Shown: positions 8,428 to 18,790, counted from the first letter of the stretch. The stretch: 64,000 bases of DNA from Enterovirga aerilata (GCF_013044135.1 NZ_JABEPP010000001.1:930001-994000); one strand, 5' to 3'. Notes: generated by a model not told the origin, from the letters alone. Numbers and translations: made by a program.

Positions 8428-9114
8428 ATGACCTATGTGTTCGAGCCGCCGCCCGTCGTCAGCCTCGGGATCGAGGGCGAGACGGCCCGTTTTCCCGTCC
8501 ACCGCATCTATTGCGTCGGCCGCAACTATGCCGAGCATGCCCGCGAGATGGGCCATGACCCGGACCGCGAGCCGCCCTTCTTCTTCTCCAAGCCCGCCGA
8601 CGCTCTCGTGGTCGACGGGGGCGCCTTCCCGTATCCGGGCCGGAGCAGCGACGTGCACCACGAGATCGAGCTCGTCGCGGCGCTCGGCTCGGGCGGCACC
8701 GACATCCCGGAGGGGGAGGCGCTGCGCCACGTCTTCGGCTACGGCGTCGGCCTCGACATGACGCGCCGCGACCTCCAGGGCGAGGCCAAGAAGATGGGCC
8801 GTCCCTGGGATACGGGAAAGGGCTTCGATCATTCGGCGCCCTGCTCCGACCTGAAGCGCGCCGCCGCGATCGGCCACCCGACGCAGGGGCGTATCTGGCT
8901 GAACGTCAACGGCGAGCTGCGGCAGGAGGGCGATCTCGCCGACCTGATCTGGTCCCTGCCGGAGATGATCGCCTATCTCTCGACCCTGTTCACCCTCCGG
9001 GCCGGCGATCTCATCATGACGGGGACGCCGGCCGGCGTGGCCGCGGTGACGCGCGGCGACGTGCTCGAGGGAGGCGTGGAGGGCGTCGGCACGCTGCGGA
9101 CGGTCGTCGTCTGA
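8428..9114 (+). CDS. Fumarylacetoacetate hydrolase (FAH) family protein
   Basis: A 228-residue single-domain FAH-fold enzyme. The family segments are [38 protein letters not shown] (metal-binding E-x-E region) and [12 protein letters not shown] near the C terminus. Members hydrolyse acylpyruvates or decarboxylate oxaloacetate, and this size is typical of the acylpyruvase/oxaloacetate decarboxylase group. It probably has a Mg2+ site and acts in the cytosol. The ATG at 8428 is the only sensible start. No operon partner is obvious. Confidence 0.88.
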   Translation: MTYVFEPPPVVSLGIEGETARFPVHRIYCVGRNYAEHAREMGHDPDREPPFFFSKPADALVVDGGAFPYPGRSSDVHHEIELVAALGSGGTDIPEGEALRHVFGYGVGLDMTRRDLQGEAKKMGRPWDTGKGFDHSAPCSDLKRAAAIGHPTQGRIWLNVNGELRQEGDLADLIWSLPEMIAYLSTLFTLRAGDLIMTGTPAGVAAVTRGDVLEGGVEGVGTLRTVVV

Positions 9115-9184
9115 TCCGCTGATCCATGGAGGCGGGGCCGGGGCCTCGTCCGACCTCTCCGAAGCCCCGCGCGAGGTGACGGGC

Positions 9185-9637
9185 ATGCCCTCCTTGCAGT
9201 TCGCGGTTCTGGCGGCGCTCGGCCTCGGGGCCGGCGCCAGCATCATCGTTCAGCAGGCGCTCGTCGCCAATCTCAGGAGCGCGCTCGACTCGGCCCTCTG
9301 GGCCGTCTTCGTGAGCTATCTCGGCGGGCTCCTCACGATGGCGCTCCTGCTCGCGGCCACCCGCCAGCCGCTGCCGAACGCCGCCCAGATCGGCGCGAGT
9401 TCATGGCTGTCCTGGGCGGGCGGGGTCTTCGGCGTCGTCTACATCGCCATCGCGGTCGCGATCCTGCCGCGGCTCGGCGCCGCCACCACGCTCGCCCTGA
9501 TCCTCACCGGCCAGATGCTCGCCTCCGTGGTGATCGATCATTTCGGCCTGTTCGGGGTGCCGCGCCATCCCGCCGACCTCACCCGGGTCGGCGGGATCAT
9601 CCTGCTCGGGGCAGGCGTCGCGCTGGTCTCCCGCTAG
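9185..9637 (+). CDS. YdcZ-type (DUF606) DMT-superfamily membrane protein
   Basis: A 150-residue inner-membrane protein with about five hydrophobic helices. It carries the DUF606 hallmarks GAGASIIVQQALVANLR near the N terminus, FVSYLGGLL, and WLSWAGGVFGVVYIAIAV. Members are five-helix halves of drug/metabolite transporters that probably dimerise; the substrate is unknown. The ATG at 9185 is preferred over the GTG at 9176 because GAGGTGA lies five bases ahead of it. It is convergent with dnaA, with a 21-bp gap. Confidence 0.82.
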   Translation: MPSLQFAVLAALGLGAGASIIVQQALVANLRSALDSALWAVFVSYLGGLLTMALLLAATRQPLPNAAQIGASSWLSWAGGVFGVVYIAIAVAILPRLGAATTLALILTGQMLASVVIDHFGLFGVPRHPADLTRVGGIILLGAGVALVSR

Positions 9638-9658
9638 TCGCCGGAGGAGCCGCGCCGG

Positions 9659-11125
9659 CTATTCCTGCAGCATGCGCTTGAGGAGCTCGACCTCCTCGGA
9701 GAGCGACGGGTCCGCGCCGAGCGCCTTCTCGATCTTGCGCACCGCGTGCAGCACGGTGGTGTGGTCGCGTCCGCCGAAGCGGCGGCCGATCTCGGGTAGC
9801 GAGCGCAGCGTCAGCACCTTGGAGAGATACATCGCGATCTGGCGCGGCTTCACGACCGCGGCCGTGCGGCGCTCGGACAGGATGTCGGAGCGAGAGACGT
9901 TGTAGCGGGACGCGACCAGCTTCTGGATGTCCTCGATCTTGACGCGCTTCGGCTCGCGGGAGCGGACGAGGTCGCGGATGGCGACCTCCGCCGTCTCGAT
10001 CGTCACGGCCGAGCCCGAGAGCGTCGCATGCGCGAGGAGCCGGTTCACCGCCCCTTCCAGATCGCGGCCGTTCGTCGTGATCGAGCGGGCGACGTACTGG
10101 ATGACGGCCGGGCTCACGTCGAACCCGGGATGGGACGTCTTCACCGCCGCGATGCGCTGGTTGAGGATGCCGGCGCGAAGGCCCTCGTCGAGGGCCGAGA
10201 TCTCGACGACGAGCCCGCCCGCGAGGCGCGAGCGGACGCGCTCGTCCAGGCTCTCGAGCTCGGCCGGCGGGCGGTCGGCCGCGACCACGACCTGGCGCCC
10301 GGCATCGATGAGCGCATTCAGCGTGTGGCCGAATTCCTGCTGGATGGTCCTGCCCTGGATGAACTGGACGTCGTCGAGGATCAGGAGGTCGATCCCGCGC
10401 AGACGCTCCTTGAAGGCGAGCGAGGTCTGCGCCTTCAGGGACGCCACGAAGCCGTACATGAAGCGGTCCGCCGTCAGGTAGATCACCCGGCGGCCGGAGA
10501 GGCGCGACTGGTTGCCGATCGCGTGCAGGAGGTGGGTCTTGCCGAGCCCGACGCCGGCCTGGATGAAGAGCGGGTTGTAGAGCGCCTGCGGGCCGTCATG
10601 CCGCGCGATGCGCTCCGCCGCAGCCTGCGCCAGCGCATTGGAGCGGCCGACCACGAAGCTCTCGAAGGTGAGGCGCGTGTCCAGCGGCGCGCCGGCGATC
10701 TCGCCGTCGCTGCGCGGGGCGGCCGGCACCGGGGCCGGAGCGGGCGGCAGGGCTTGTTCGGTCCCGCCATTCACATGGACGCCGTTCGGCTTCATGGCAG
10801 CCGCCGCGTTGCGGCGGGCAATCTCGGAGGCGCGGGACCCGGCGGCCTCGCGCGAGCCGGAGCGCACCACGATGGAGATGTTGGAGACGTCCGCCGCTTC
10901 GCTGCGATAGGCCGTGAGCACGCGCTCCAGGTAATGCGCCTCGATCCAGCTCTTCAGGAAGCGGGTGGGGACGCTGAGGCGCGCGCAGCTTTCCGTGACG
11001 TCCTCCATCTCGAGCCGTGCCAGCCAGCTCATGAAGACGTCCTCGCCCAATTCCGCGCGCAGCCGCCGCTTCACGCGCGTCCAAGCATCCTCGCCCAACC
11101 CCACCTCCTCACAACACTCAGCCAC
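9659..11125 (-). CDS. dnaA: Chromosomal replication initiator protein DnaA
   Basis: An AAA+ ATPase that binds DnaA boxes and melts oriC. The 488-residue protein has domain I at about 1-85 ([23 protein letters not shown]), a variable proline/alanine linker at 85-150, Walker A GVGLGKTH at about 191-198, Walker [10 protein letters not shown], and the C-terminal DNA-binding signature [16 protein letters not shown]. rpsT lies 743 bp upstream on the same strand, the usual order in this order of bacteria. dnaN does not follow, which is unusual for many bacteria but not unknown in alphaproteobacteria. Confidence 0.97.
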   Translation of the reverse strand: MAECCEEVGLGEDAWTRVKRRLRAELGEDVFMSWLARLEMEDVTESCARLSVPTRFLKSWIEAHYLERVLTAYRSEAADVSNISIVVRSGSREAAGSRASEIARRNAAAAMKPNGVHVNGGTEQALPPAPAPVPAAPRSDGEIAGAPLDTRLTFESFVVGRSNALAQAAAERIARHDGPQALYNPLFIQAGVGLGKTHLLHAIGNQSRLSGRRVIYLTADRFMYGFVASLKAQTSLAFKERLRGIDLLILDDVQFIQGRTIQQEFGHTLNALIDAGRQVVVAADRPPAELESLDERVRSRLAGGLVVEISALDEGLRAGILNQRIAAVKTSHPGFDVSPAVIQYVARSITTNGRDLEGAVNRLLAHATLSGSAVTIETAEVAIRDLVRSREPKRVKIEDIQKLVASRYNVSRSDILSERRTAAVVKPRQIAMYLSKVLTLRSLPEIGRRFGGRDHTTVLHAVRKIEKALGADPSLSEEVELLKRMLQE

Positions 11126-11868
11126 CCGGCCTCCTCAAGCCGGACGGACGCCACCCGTACTCTACTTGCGACCGGGCACACCTCTCCCGGTCACCGGCAA
11201 GTCCCCACGCAATAATAGCGCCGGGTCTTGGCCGGATAACAGAACCGTCAGTACTTCAGAGAACCAAACGCGCCAGAACTAGCCGACCCCAACCGCCAGC
11301 CAAGTCGTCGATCGCGAAAACCGTTCCATCCCGTCTCTTGCGATCGGCAACGCTCTACCTCGCCTCAAGTGAGCAGTTCTGTTCACTACACGCTTGAATT
11401 GCCCCTTCGGAGTACCCCGCCGAGGCCTCATGGAAGCTAGCCGCGGGTCTGCGAAGGCGCAACAGGCGACTCGCGAGTCGGCGGGAAGCGGCCCGGGCAG
11501 AAGGTCGAATGTCGAGGGCCTTCACGGGGCGCAAAGCCAAGGATTCACTGGATTTCAGCCGCATTTGAACGGTGCGCCGCATCGGTCGCGCGGCCCGAAA
11601 AATAGACCGCCCGCACCGGGGCTCCGGGCCTCCGCGGGCCCCCGATCGCCCCGAGTCTGGGGCTTTGGCAGCTAAGTCACTCGACTGTCATATGTTTATT
11701 TGCGCGGGCCGCATCCCCGAACCACCCCGGGCCGGACAAGATCCGTCAAGCGGAACGAAATAGGAACATAAAGGTGTCGCGCCGAGTGTGGCAGAAGATC
11801 AATAATCATGACGGGCACAAAAAAACCCGGCTCGCAGCCGGGTTTTCGATCCGCCGTGAAAGCCGCGT
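11126..11868. other. 743-bp gene-free region upstream of dnaA
   Basis: No reading frame here resembles a protein. The region must carry the dnaA promoter. A modestly A+T-rich patch lies at about 11676-11705 and another at 11755-11780. I looked for the DnaA-box consensus TTATCCACA on both strands and found no full match; the nearest is a six-base TTATCC on the minus strand at 11232-11240. An origin therefore cannot be claimed here. The 3' end holds the rpsT terminator. Confidence 0.6.
11818..11846 (-). terminator. Rho-independent terminator of rpsT
   Basis: Read on the minus strand, an 11-bp stem (11836-11846 with 11822-11832, three-base loop) ends in a run of T residues. It begins about 20 bp after the rpsT stop codon. 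This is the clearest intrinsic terminator in the window. Confidence 0.9.
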
Positions 11869-12135
11869 TCAGGCGCCGAGCGCCTTGATCCGGCTCGCCA
11901 GCCGCGAGACCTTCCGCGAGGCCGTGTTCTTGTGAACGATCCCTTTCTGGGCCGCCCGCATGATCTCCGGCTCGGCGGTGCGGAGTACCTCCGCGGCGGC
12001 GGCGCGGTCGCCGGCGGCGATCGCCTCCTCGACCTTGCGGATGAAGGTGCGCATGCGCGAGCGCCGGGCGCGGTTCACCTCGGTGCGCCGGGCGATCTTG
12101 CGCGCCATCTTCTTGGCCGACGCGGTGTTGGCCAT
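11869..12135 (-). CDS. rpsT: 30S ribosomal protein S20
   Basis: An 88-residue, very basic protein, [21 protein letters not shown], ending [22 protein letters not shown] in the typical S20 pattern. It binds 16S rRNA early in small-subunit assembly. The ATG is complementary to 12133-12135. A strong intrinsic terminator follows, separating it from dnaA. A long open frame extending upstream into lysS territory is a shadow frame. Confidence 0.97.
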   Translation of the reverse strand: MANTASAKKMARKIARRTEVNRARRSRMRTFIRKVEEAIAAGDRAAAAEVLRTAEPEIMRAAQKGIVHKNTASRKVSRLASRIKALGA

Positions 12136-12295
12136 CGGAAACCTCGCCAATAAGGATCGGGCGCCCATCCCGGGCGACGACGCGATCGCTGCTGATCTGA
12201 AAGCGGCAAGAACCCCGGCGAAGGCGCCAGGGCACTTGGTCGGCGGCTTATAACCTCGCTCGGCGGCGAAGGTCAACGCGCCGCGCGCAAAATCC

Positions 12296-13990
12296 TCACG
12301 CGGCCGCGCGGCCGGCGACGAAGGCCTCGTGCTCGGCGAGGAGCTCGCCCGCGAGCGCCTTGGCGATGAGGGCCCGCGTCTCGTCCACCCCGTACAGCGC
12401 CACGAAGGAGCCGAAGCGGGGCCCGCGCGCCTCCCCGAGCAGGACCTGGTAGATCGTCTGGAACCAGGCCTGCGAGACGCCGGGCCGTCCGTCGGGGCTC
12501 TTCGCCTTGCCCGACAGGTCGGGGAAATGCCGGCGGCCGACCTCGTAGACGGCCGCCTGGAGCGCCTCCGCATCCGTCGATCCGGAAAAGGGTCCGAGCG
12601 CCTCAGAGAGCTCCGCGAGCGCGGCGCGCTCGGCCTCGCTCGGCGCGCGGTAGGCCTTCGCCGGCCGGACGAAATCGCGGTAATAGGCGAGGGCGTGCCG
12701 CACCAGCCGGTCCAGGACGGGATGCGTCTCGGGCGAGGCGGAGGGCGCATAGCGCCGGATGAAGCCCCACAGCACGGCCGGGTCTTCCGTGTTCGCCACC
12801 GCCACGAGGTTGAGCAGCATCGCGAAGGAGATGGTCGCGCCGCGCTCGCCGGCGCCCTGGACCAGCTCCGGGGCGGGCGGATCGCCGGCATGGATGTGCC
12901 AGACGGGGTTGCCGAGGCGCAGCTTGGCGTCCTGTCCGGGATACTTCTCGAGGAAGGTCAGGTAGTCGTCCACCTGCCGCGGGATCACGTCGAAGAAGAG
13001 CCGCTTCGCCTCGCGCGGCTTGTTGTACATGAAGAGCGCCAGGCTCTCCGGCGTGCCGTAGGTCAGCCATTCCTCGATGGTGAGGCCGTTGCCCTTCGAC
13101 TTCGAGATCTTCTGGCCCTTCTCGTCGAGGAAGAGCTCGTAGTTGAAGCCCTCGGGCGGCGTGCCGCCGAGCGCGCGCGCGATCTCGGAGGAGAGCTTGA
13201 CCGAGTCGATCAGGTCCTTCCCGGCCATCTCGTAATCGACGCCGAGCGCCACCCAGCGCATGGCCCAGTCCGGCTTCCATTGCAGCTTGGCCTGGCCGCC
13301 GGTGACCGGCGTCTCGAAACGCTCGCCGCTGTCCGGGTCGCGCCAGACGAGCGTGCCGGCATCGCGCCGCACCTCCTCGATGGGGACCAGCATCACCTGC
13401 CCGGTCCTCGGATGGAGGGGCAGGAAGGGCGAATAGGTCTGCGAGCGTTCGGAGCGGAGCGAGGGCAGCATGATCGCCATCACGTCGTCGTAGCGCTCGA
13501 GCATCAGGAGGAGCGTCCGGTCGAAGCGGCCCGACCGGTAGCACTCCGTCGCGGACATGAACTCGTAGTCGAAGCCGAAGGAATCCAGGAAGGCGCGCAG
13601 GCGCGCGTTGTTGTGCTCCCCGAAGCTCGGATGCGTGCCGAAGGGGTCCGGCACGGAGGTCAGCGGCTGGCCGATATGGCGGGCCAGCATGTCTCTGTTC
13701 GGGACGTTGTCCGGCACCTTCCGCAGCCCGTCCATGTCGTCCGAGAAGGCCACGAGCCGGGTCGGAACCCTGTCCGCCGTGAGCACCCGGAAGGCGTTCC
13801 GCACCATCGTGGTCCGGGCGACCTCGCCGAAGGTGCCGATATGCGGCAGGCCGGAGGGGCCGTAGCCCGTCTCGAACAGCACCTCCTTCTTCCCGCTCGC
13901 CTCCAGGCGGGCGAGGAGCTTTCTCGCCTCCTCGAAGGGCCAGGCGGCCGCGCCCTGCGCGGCGGAGAGGATGTCGGGGTCCGGGGTCAT
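12296..13990 (-). CDS. lysS: Lysyl-tRNA synthetase, class I
   Basis: This charges tRNA-Lys with lysine. The 564-residue protein is the archaeal-like class I form (LysK type) found in many alphaproteobacteria, not the class II enzyme of E. coli. The class I motifs are visible: PHIGT (HIGH-like) near residue 48 and KISKSKGN (KMSKS-like) near residue 290. The ATG at 13988-13990 gives the family N terminus [22 protein letters not shown]; a longer frame upstream has no similarity. It is divergent from the glycosyltransferase at 14149 and upstream of rpsT. Confidence 0.94.
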   Translation of the reverse strand: MTPDPDILSAAQGAAAWPFEEARKLLARLEASGKKEVLFETGYGPSGLPHIGTFGEVARTTMVRNAFRVLTADRVPTRLVAFSDDMDGLRKVPDNVPNRDMLARHIGQPLTSVPDPFGTHPSFGEHNNARLRAFLDSFGFDYEFMSATECYRSGRFDRTLLLMLERYDDVMAIMLPSLRSERSQTYSPFLPLHPRTGQVMLVPIEEVRRDAGTLVWRDPDSGERFETPVTGGQAKLQWKPDWAMRWVALGVDYEMAGKDLIDSVKLSSEIARALGGTPPEGFNYELFLDEKGQKISKSKGNGLTIEEWLTYGTPESLALFMYNKPREAKRLFFDVIPRQVDDYLTFLEKYPGQDAKLRLGNPVWHIHAGDPPAPELVQGAGERGATISFAMLLNLVAVANTEDPAVLWGFIRRYAPSASPETHPVLDRLVRHALAYYRDFVRPAKAYRAPSEAERAALAELSEALGPFSGSTDAEALQAAVYEVGRRHFPDLSGKAKSPDGRPGVSQAWFQTIYQVLLGEARGPRFGSFVALYGVDETRALIAKALAGELLAEHEAFVAGRAAA

Positions 13991-14148
13991 GCTGTGTCGG
14001 TCTGAGGCTACGGGCGTCAGATGTCCGCAAACGGCCTGGAGTGCAACCTTGCCGCAACAGGTCAAGATTCGTCGAAGTCGACGCGAGAACACCTCTTCCC
14101 ATCCACCGGACGCTCTACTCTATTCGGCAGACATACCCCGGAGGTTGC

Positions 14149-16017
14149 GTGTTCATCCAGGGTGGGGCCGCGGATCGATTGCAGCCGGAGACTGTCGATC
14201 GACAGCTCCCCGCCGAGATCGCGTTCCTGGCGCGCCACGGCGTTCCGGCCGGGCGCCTGGCCGAGGCCGCCGCCCTCGGGGCGGCCTGGGACGTGCCGGC
14301 GGATGCCGCGCTGATCCGTTCCGGCCTTCTCGCCGAATGCGAATTCTACCGCGCCCTGGCCGCCGAGACGGGACTGCCCTTCGCGGGCGGTCCGCTCCCG
14401 GTCCATCCCCGGGCGCGCCTGCCGGAAGCCGTTCTCGCCGGCCTCGTGCCGCTCGCGACGGGGGACGATGCCCGCCCGGGCTATGCCTATGCGCCGCACG
14501 GCCGCGACGTCGCCGAGATCCTCGCCCGCCGCGCGGGCCTCCCCGCCGGCTTCTCGATCACGACCCCGGGCGCCATCCGCGACAGCGTGATCGCGGCGCG
14601 CGGGAGCCATGTCGCGGCGCTGGCGGCGGACGGGCTCGCCGCCCGGCATCCCGAGTTCAGCTACCGCGGCGGCGCCAGCCGGCTGCAGCTCGGGCTGGCC
14701 TATCTGGCCGGGCTCGGCTCCGGGCTGCTCTCCGCCTGGGCGCCGGCCGAGAGCTGGGCCTGCGCGTCGATCGTCCTCGGCGGCGCCTTCCTGGGCAGCA
14801 CCGCTCTGCGGCTCGCGGCGGCGCTCGAGCGCGTGCCGGTCGAGCCCGCGAGGCCGCCGCCGCGCATCCCCGATCGCGATCTCCCGGTCTACACCGTCCT
14901 GATCGCGCTCCATCGGGAGGCCCGGGTGGTGCCGCGCCTGCTGCGGGCCGTCGCGGCCATCGACTATCCGGCGGCCAAGCTCGACGTGAAGATCGTGATC
15001 GAGGCGGGGGATGCCGAGACCGCCCAGGCGCTCTCGTCGGCGCCGCTGCCCGGCTTCGCCGAGGTGATCGTGGCTCCCGAAGGGGAGCCGAGAACGAAGC
15101 CGCGCGCCCTGAACGTCGCCCTGCCGCTCGCCCGGGGCGAGTTCGTGACCGTCTACGATGCCGAGGACGTGCCGGAGCCCGGCCAGCTTCGCCTTGCGGT
15201 GTCCTTCTTCCGGCGCTCGCCGCCGGAGGTCGCCTGCCTGCAAGCGCGGCTCGTGATCGACAACGCGCATGACGGCTGGCTGACGCGCATGTTCGCCATC
15301 GAATATGCGGCGCTCTTCGACGTGACCAATCCCGCGCTGGCGCGGTTCGACCTGCCCGTGCCGCTCGGCGGGACGTCGAACCATTTCCGGCGCTCGGTCC
15401 TCCAGGCGCTCGGCGGATGGGATGCCTGGAACGTCACGGAGGATGCGGATCTCGGGTTCCGGCTCGCGGCCGCCGGCTACCGGGTGGCCGATCTTCCGTC
15501 GGCCACGCTGGAGGAGGCGCCGCACCATCTCGGCGCCTGGCTGCGCCAGCGCACGCGCTGGATGAAGGGTTTCCTCCAGGTCTCGGTCACGCATAGCCGG
15601 CGGCCGTGGGAGACCCTGCGCAGGCTCGGGCCGCTCCGCGCCTTCGGCGCCTGGGCGATGTCCTTCGGCACCGTGGCGTCGGCGCTCGGCTTTCCCGCCT
15701 TCATGGTCCTGGCCGCGGACGCCCTCGTGACCGGCCGCCTCCTCGCCGCCGACACGCCGCTTGCGATCGCGAGCGCCTCGGTGGGCGCCACCCTGTTCGC
15801 CGCGGGCCTGCTCGCGATCACCATTCCGCCGCTGGAAGGCGTCCGGCGGCGCGGCTGGTCGAGCCTTCTTCCGCTCGTCGCGCTGATGCCCGTGTACTAC
15901 TGCCTCGTCAGCCTGGCGGCCTGGCGCGGGCTGCTCGAGTTCGTCCTCGAGCCGCAGCGCTGGAACAAGACGGAGCACGGCCTCGCCAGGACGTCCAGGG
16001 CGGGACTGCTCCCCTGA
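14149..16017 (+). CDS. Membrane glycosyltransferase family 2 with N-terminal GspE_N-like domain
   Basis: A 622-residue protein. Residues 1-150 resemble the N-terminal domain of type II secretion ATPases (RLAEAAALGAAWDVPADAALIRSGLL, then ETGLPF). Two hydrophobic helices follow, then a GT2 catalytic domain (LPVYTVLIALHRE; DAED as the DxD-like motif; TEDADLGFRLAAAGY; QRTRWMKG), and four C-terminal membrane helices. The architecture is that of cellulose-synthase-like processive transferases, so an exported polysaccharide is a fair inference. The GTG at 14149 was chosen because GGAGG lies five bases ahead; an upstream ATG at 14041 lacks a ribosome site. Confidence 0.85.
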   Translation: MFIQGGAADRLQPETVDRQLPAEIAFLARHGVPAGRLAEAAALGAAWDVPADAALIRSGLLAECEFYRALAAETGLPFAGGPLPVHPRARLPEAVLAGLVPLATGDDARPGYAYAPHGRDVAEILARRAGLPAGFSITTPGAIRDSVIAARGSHVAALAADGLAARHPEFSYRGGASRLQLGLAYLAGLGSGLLSAWAPAESWACASIVLGGAFLGSTALRLAAALERVPVEPARPPPRIPDRDLPVYTVLIALHREARVVPRLLRAVAAIDYPAAKLDVKIVIEAGDAETAQALSSAPLPGFAEVIVAPEGEPRTKPRALNVALPLARGEFVTVYDAEDVPEPGQLRLAVSFFRRSPPEVACLQARLVIDNAHDGWLTRMFAIEYAALFDVTNPALARFDLPVPLGGTSNHFRRSVLQALGGWDAWNVTEDADLGFRLAAAGYRVADLPSATLEEAPHHLGAWLRQRTRWMKGFLQVSVTHSRRPWETLRRLGPLRAFGAWAMSFGTVASALGFPAFMVLAADALVTGRLLAADTPLAIASASVGATLFAAGLLAITIPPLEGVRRRGWSSLLPLVALMPVYYCLVSLAAWRGLLEFVLEPQRWNKTEHGLARTSRAGLLP

Positions 16018-16032
16018 CGGGGGCGCCGCGCT

Positions 16033-16632
16033 TCAGGCCCTCAGCTTCGCGGCCGTCTGCGCGACGAGCTTGCCCTGGAAGCGGGCGGCGTCCTTCTCGA
16101 TGGCGCTCGGCTGGCGCTGCCCCTGGCCGCCCGCGATGGTGGTCGCGCCGTAGGGCGCCCCGCCGACGATCTCGTCCAGCGTCATCTGGCCCTGGAAGGA
16201 ATAGGGCAGGCCGACGATGATCATCCCGAAATGCAGGAGGTTCGTGATGCCGGCGAAGAGCGTGGTCTCCTGGCCGCCATGCTGCGTGGCGGTGGAAGCC
16301 ATGACGCTGCCGACCTTGCCGGTGAGCTGGCCGCTCGCCCAGACGCTGCCCGCCTGGTCCCAGAAATTCGACATCTGCGAGGCCATGCGGCCGTAGCGTG
16401 TCGGGACGCCGAGGATGATGGCGTCGTAATCGGGAAGCTCCGCCACCGTCGCGACCGGGGCTGGCTGGTCGAGCTTGAAATGGGCGCCCCGGGCGACCTC
16501 CTCGGGCACCAGCTCGGGCACCCGCTTGACGACCGCCTCGGCGCCGGCCTCCCGCACGCCCTCCGCGGCCGCATAGGCCATCTGCTCCATGTGGCCGTAG
16601 CTGGAATAGTAGAGAATCAGGACCTTCGTCAT
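16033..16632 (-). CDS. wrbA: NAD(P)H:quinone oxidoreductase, type IV (WrbA)
   Basis: A 199-residue flavodoxin-like enzyme that reduces quinones by two electrons and protects against semiquinone stress. The FMN-binding loop is [12 protein letters not shown] near the N terminus; further family segments are [21 protein letters not shown] and [14 protein letters not shown]. Length matches WrbA. It is convergent with the glycosyltransferase with a 15-bp gap, and follows the LysR gene on the same strand. Confidence 0.95.
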   Translation of the reverse strand: MTKVLILYYSSYGHMEQMAYAAAEGVREAGAEAVVKRVPELVPEEVARGAHFKLDQPAPVATVAELPDYDAIILGVPTRYGRMASQMSNFWDQAGSVWASGQLTGKVGSVMASTATQHGGQETTLFAGITNLLHFGMIIVGLPYSFQGQMTLDEIVGGAPYGATTIAGGQGQRQPSAIEKDAARFQGKLVAQTAAKLRA

Positions 16633-16719
16633 GGCGATCTCCTCTGGTCGGAGCAGAGGTAGCTTGGCCGCGGCGGCGCAGCGAGAGGCACGCGCTTGCG
16701 TCGGCGCAAGGCTTCGCTT

Positions 16720-17676
16720 TCAGGGCTGCGAAGTCGCCTCGGCAGCCCGGGGGAGCGTGCCGGGGGCCGGCGCGCCTTCGATCTCGTGGCGCCGGGCGGC
16801 GATCTCGCCGGCGACGAAATCCAGAAAGACGCGCACGCGCGGCGAATGGCGCAGGTCGGGGTGGGTCAGGAGCCAGAGATCGGCCGAGAAATCCGGCACC
16901 GGATCGCTCAGGCGCACCAGCTCGGGCCGGCCGTCGCCGATGAAGCAGGGGAGGTGGCCCAGGCCGAGCCCCGCCGCGACCGCTTCCGCGAGCCCCAGCA
17001 CCGTGTTCACCCGGTAGGCGATGCGCTCGGGCGCAACCTGCCGCCGGACGAACTGGACGGCCTTCAGATGAGCGAGGTTCTCGCCGAGCGACACCCAGTC
17101 GTGCCCGGCCGCGAGCGTCTCCAGGTCCGGCGCCCCGCCCTCGAACACGTCCCGGCGGCCGTAGAGGGCCCAGGCGATGGCCGCCGCGCGCCGCCCGACC
17201 AGCGTATCCGGCGGGCTGTCCGTCGCCCGGATGGCGACGTCGGCGTCGCGCCTGGAGAGGTTCAGCGCCTGGTTCGCGAGGATGATGTCGAGCCGCACGC
17301 TCGGCCAGCGCCGCCGGAAGCGGGCGAGGATGGGCGTGAGGAGGTGCACCAGGAGCGAGTCGTTCGTGGTCACCCGGAGGTCGCCCGCGGCCGCGATCTC
17401 GTTGCCGGCCAGCCGCCGCGTGAAGCCCGTGATGTCCGCCTCGAGCCGTGAGGCGAGCGACACCATCTCCTCGCCGACCGGCGTCGGGGTATAGCCCGAG
17501 CGGTGGCGCTCGAAGAGCTTCGCCCCGAGCGCCGCCTCGATCTGCCCGAGCCGCCGGAACACGGTGGAATGGTTGACGCCCGTGGCAGCCGCCGCCCCGG
17601 CGAGGCCGCGCGCCTCGGCGATCGCCTTCACGAGCCGGAAGTCGTCCCAGGCCAGGTTCTTGAACGGTTCGCCCAA
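16720..17676 (-). CDS. LysR family transcriptional regulator
   Basis: A 318-residue regulator with an N-terminal winged helix-turn-helix (AEARGLAGAAAATGVNHSTVFRRLGQIEAALG, residues 19-49) and a C-terminal effector-binding domain. The TTG at 17676 is supported by GAGGTG six bases upstream. It is divergent from the tricarboxylate-type binding protein at 17813, so it may respond to that transporter's substrate, or regulate wrbA downstream. The effector is unknown. Confidence 0.88.
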   Translation of the reverse strand: MGEPFKNLAWDDFRLVKAIAEARGLAGAAAATGVNHSTVFRRLGQIEAALGAKLFERHRSGYTPTPVGEEMVSLASRLEADITGFTRRLAGNEIAAAGDLRVTTNDSLLVHLLTPILARFRRRWPSVRLDIILANQALNLSRRDADVAIRATDSPPDTLVGRRAAAIAWALYGRRDVFEGGAPDLETLAAGHDWVSLGENLAHLKAVQFVRRQVAPERIAYRVNTVLGLAEAVAAGLGLGHLPCFIGDGRPELVRLSDPVPDFSADLWLLTHPDLRHSPRVRVFLDFVAGEIAARRHEIEGAPAPGTLPRAAEATSQP

Positions 17677-17812
17677 TGTCGCACCTCGCCCGTTGCAGCC
17701 GCAGGAGTGGAGCGGCAGGCGGATGGACGCAAGCGGGTGGCTTGCACGGCCGCGGCTCTGCTAAAGGGGCGGCAACGGCCGGCGGACGCGCCGGGCAGGG
17801 AGGATCTTGGGA

Positions 17813-18790
17813 ATGAAACGTCTCGTCTCGGCCGCCATCGGCGTCGCGGCTCTTCTCGGGCTCTCCGCCGCCGCCTCGGCCCAGGGAGCCTATCCGAACC
17901 GGCCCGTCCGGGTGGTCGTGCCCTTTGCGGCGGGCGGCACGACGGACATCTTCGCGCGCCTGATCGCGGACAAGCTGAGCCAGTCGCTCGGACAGCAATT
18001 CATCATCGACAATCGCGGCGGCGCGGGCGGCAATATCGGGGCGGACGCGGTCGCGAAGTCGCCGCCCGACGGCTACACGCTGGTCATGGGTACGGTGGGC
18101 ACGCATGCCATCAATGCGAGCCTCTATTCGAAGATGCCCTACGACCCGCTGAACGACTTCGAAGGGGTCGCCTTCGCGGCGGGCGTGCCGAACCTGATGG
18201 TGGTCAATCCCAAGAACGTGAAGGCCACCAACGTGAAGGACTTCATCGCCGAGGCGAAGTCCTCGACCAAGAAGTTCAACATGGCCTCGTCCGGCAACGG
18301 CACCTCGATCCACCTGTCGGGCGAGCTGTTCAAGCAGATGACCGGGATCGAGATGCCGCATGTGCCCTATCGCGGGTCCGGGCCGGCCATCAACGACCTG
18401 GTCGGCGGGCAGGTCGACGTCATGTTCGACAACCTTCCCTCATCCATCGAGCAGGCCAAGGCGGGCAATCTCCGGGCGCTCGCCGTGACCTCCTCCCGGC
18501 GCTCCCCCGCCCTGCCCGACGTGCCGACGCTGGACGAGAGCGGCCTGCCCGGCTTCGAGGCTTCGAGCTGGTTCGCGCTCTTCGCCCCGAAGGGGACGCC
18601 GCCGGACATCCTGAACAAGCTGAACGCCGAGGTGCGCAAGGCGCTCGAAGGCGAGGACCTGAAGAGGCGCTTCGCCGAGCTCGGCGGCGAGATCCGGCCG
18701 ATGAGCCCGGCCGAGCTGATGGCCTACGTGCGGGCGGAGCACGCCAAATGGGCGCAGGTGGTGAAAGCCTCCGGAGCCAAGCTGGATTGA
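17813..18790 (+). CDS. Tripartite tricarboxylate transporter substrate-binding protein (TctC/Bug family), copy 1
   Basis: A periplasmic solute receptor of 325 residues with signal peptide MKRLVSAAIGVAALLGLSAAASAQ. The Bug-family pattern is clear: YPNRPVRVVVPFAAGGTTDIFARL, the acidic-ligand loop region GGAGGNIGADAVAKSPPDGYTL, and HVPYRGSGPAINDLVGGQVD. Ligands of this family are carboxylates (citrate, dicarboxylates, aromatic acids); the actual one is unknown. The ATG at 17813 is preferred to a TTG at 17807. It heads the cluster with TctB and TctA and lies divergent from a LysR regulator. Confidence 0.93.
   Translation: MKRLVSAAIGVAALLGLSAAASAQGAYPNRPVRVVVPFAAGGTTDIFARLIADKLSQSLGQQFIIDNRGGAGGNIGADAVAKSPPDGYTLVMGTVGTHAINASLYSKMPYDPLNDFEGVAFAAGVPNLMVVNPKNVKATNVKDFIAEAKSSTKKFNMASSGNGTSIHLSGELFKQMTGIEMPHVPYRGSGPAINDLVGGQVDVMFDNLPSSIEQAKAGNLRALAVTSSRRSPALPDVPTLDESGLPGFEASSWFALFAPKGTPPDILNKLNAEVRKALEGEDLKRRFAELGGEIRPMSPAELMAYVRAEHAKWAQVVKASGAKLD

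Noticed and set aside
11126-11868. Replication origin oriC
   Set aside because: No consensus DnaA boxes were found by eye; position alone is not enough.
16720-17676. LysR gene as a dedicated wrbA regulator
   Set aside because: It is equally close to the transporter genes on the other side, so the target cannot be assigned.
15908-18361. 817-codon minus-strand open frame
   Set aside because: It crosses wrbA, the LysR gene and the first TctC gene in other frames; the composition is of shadow type.
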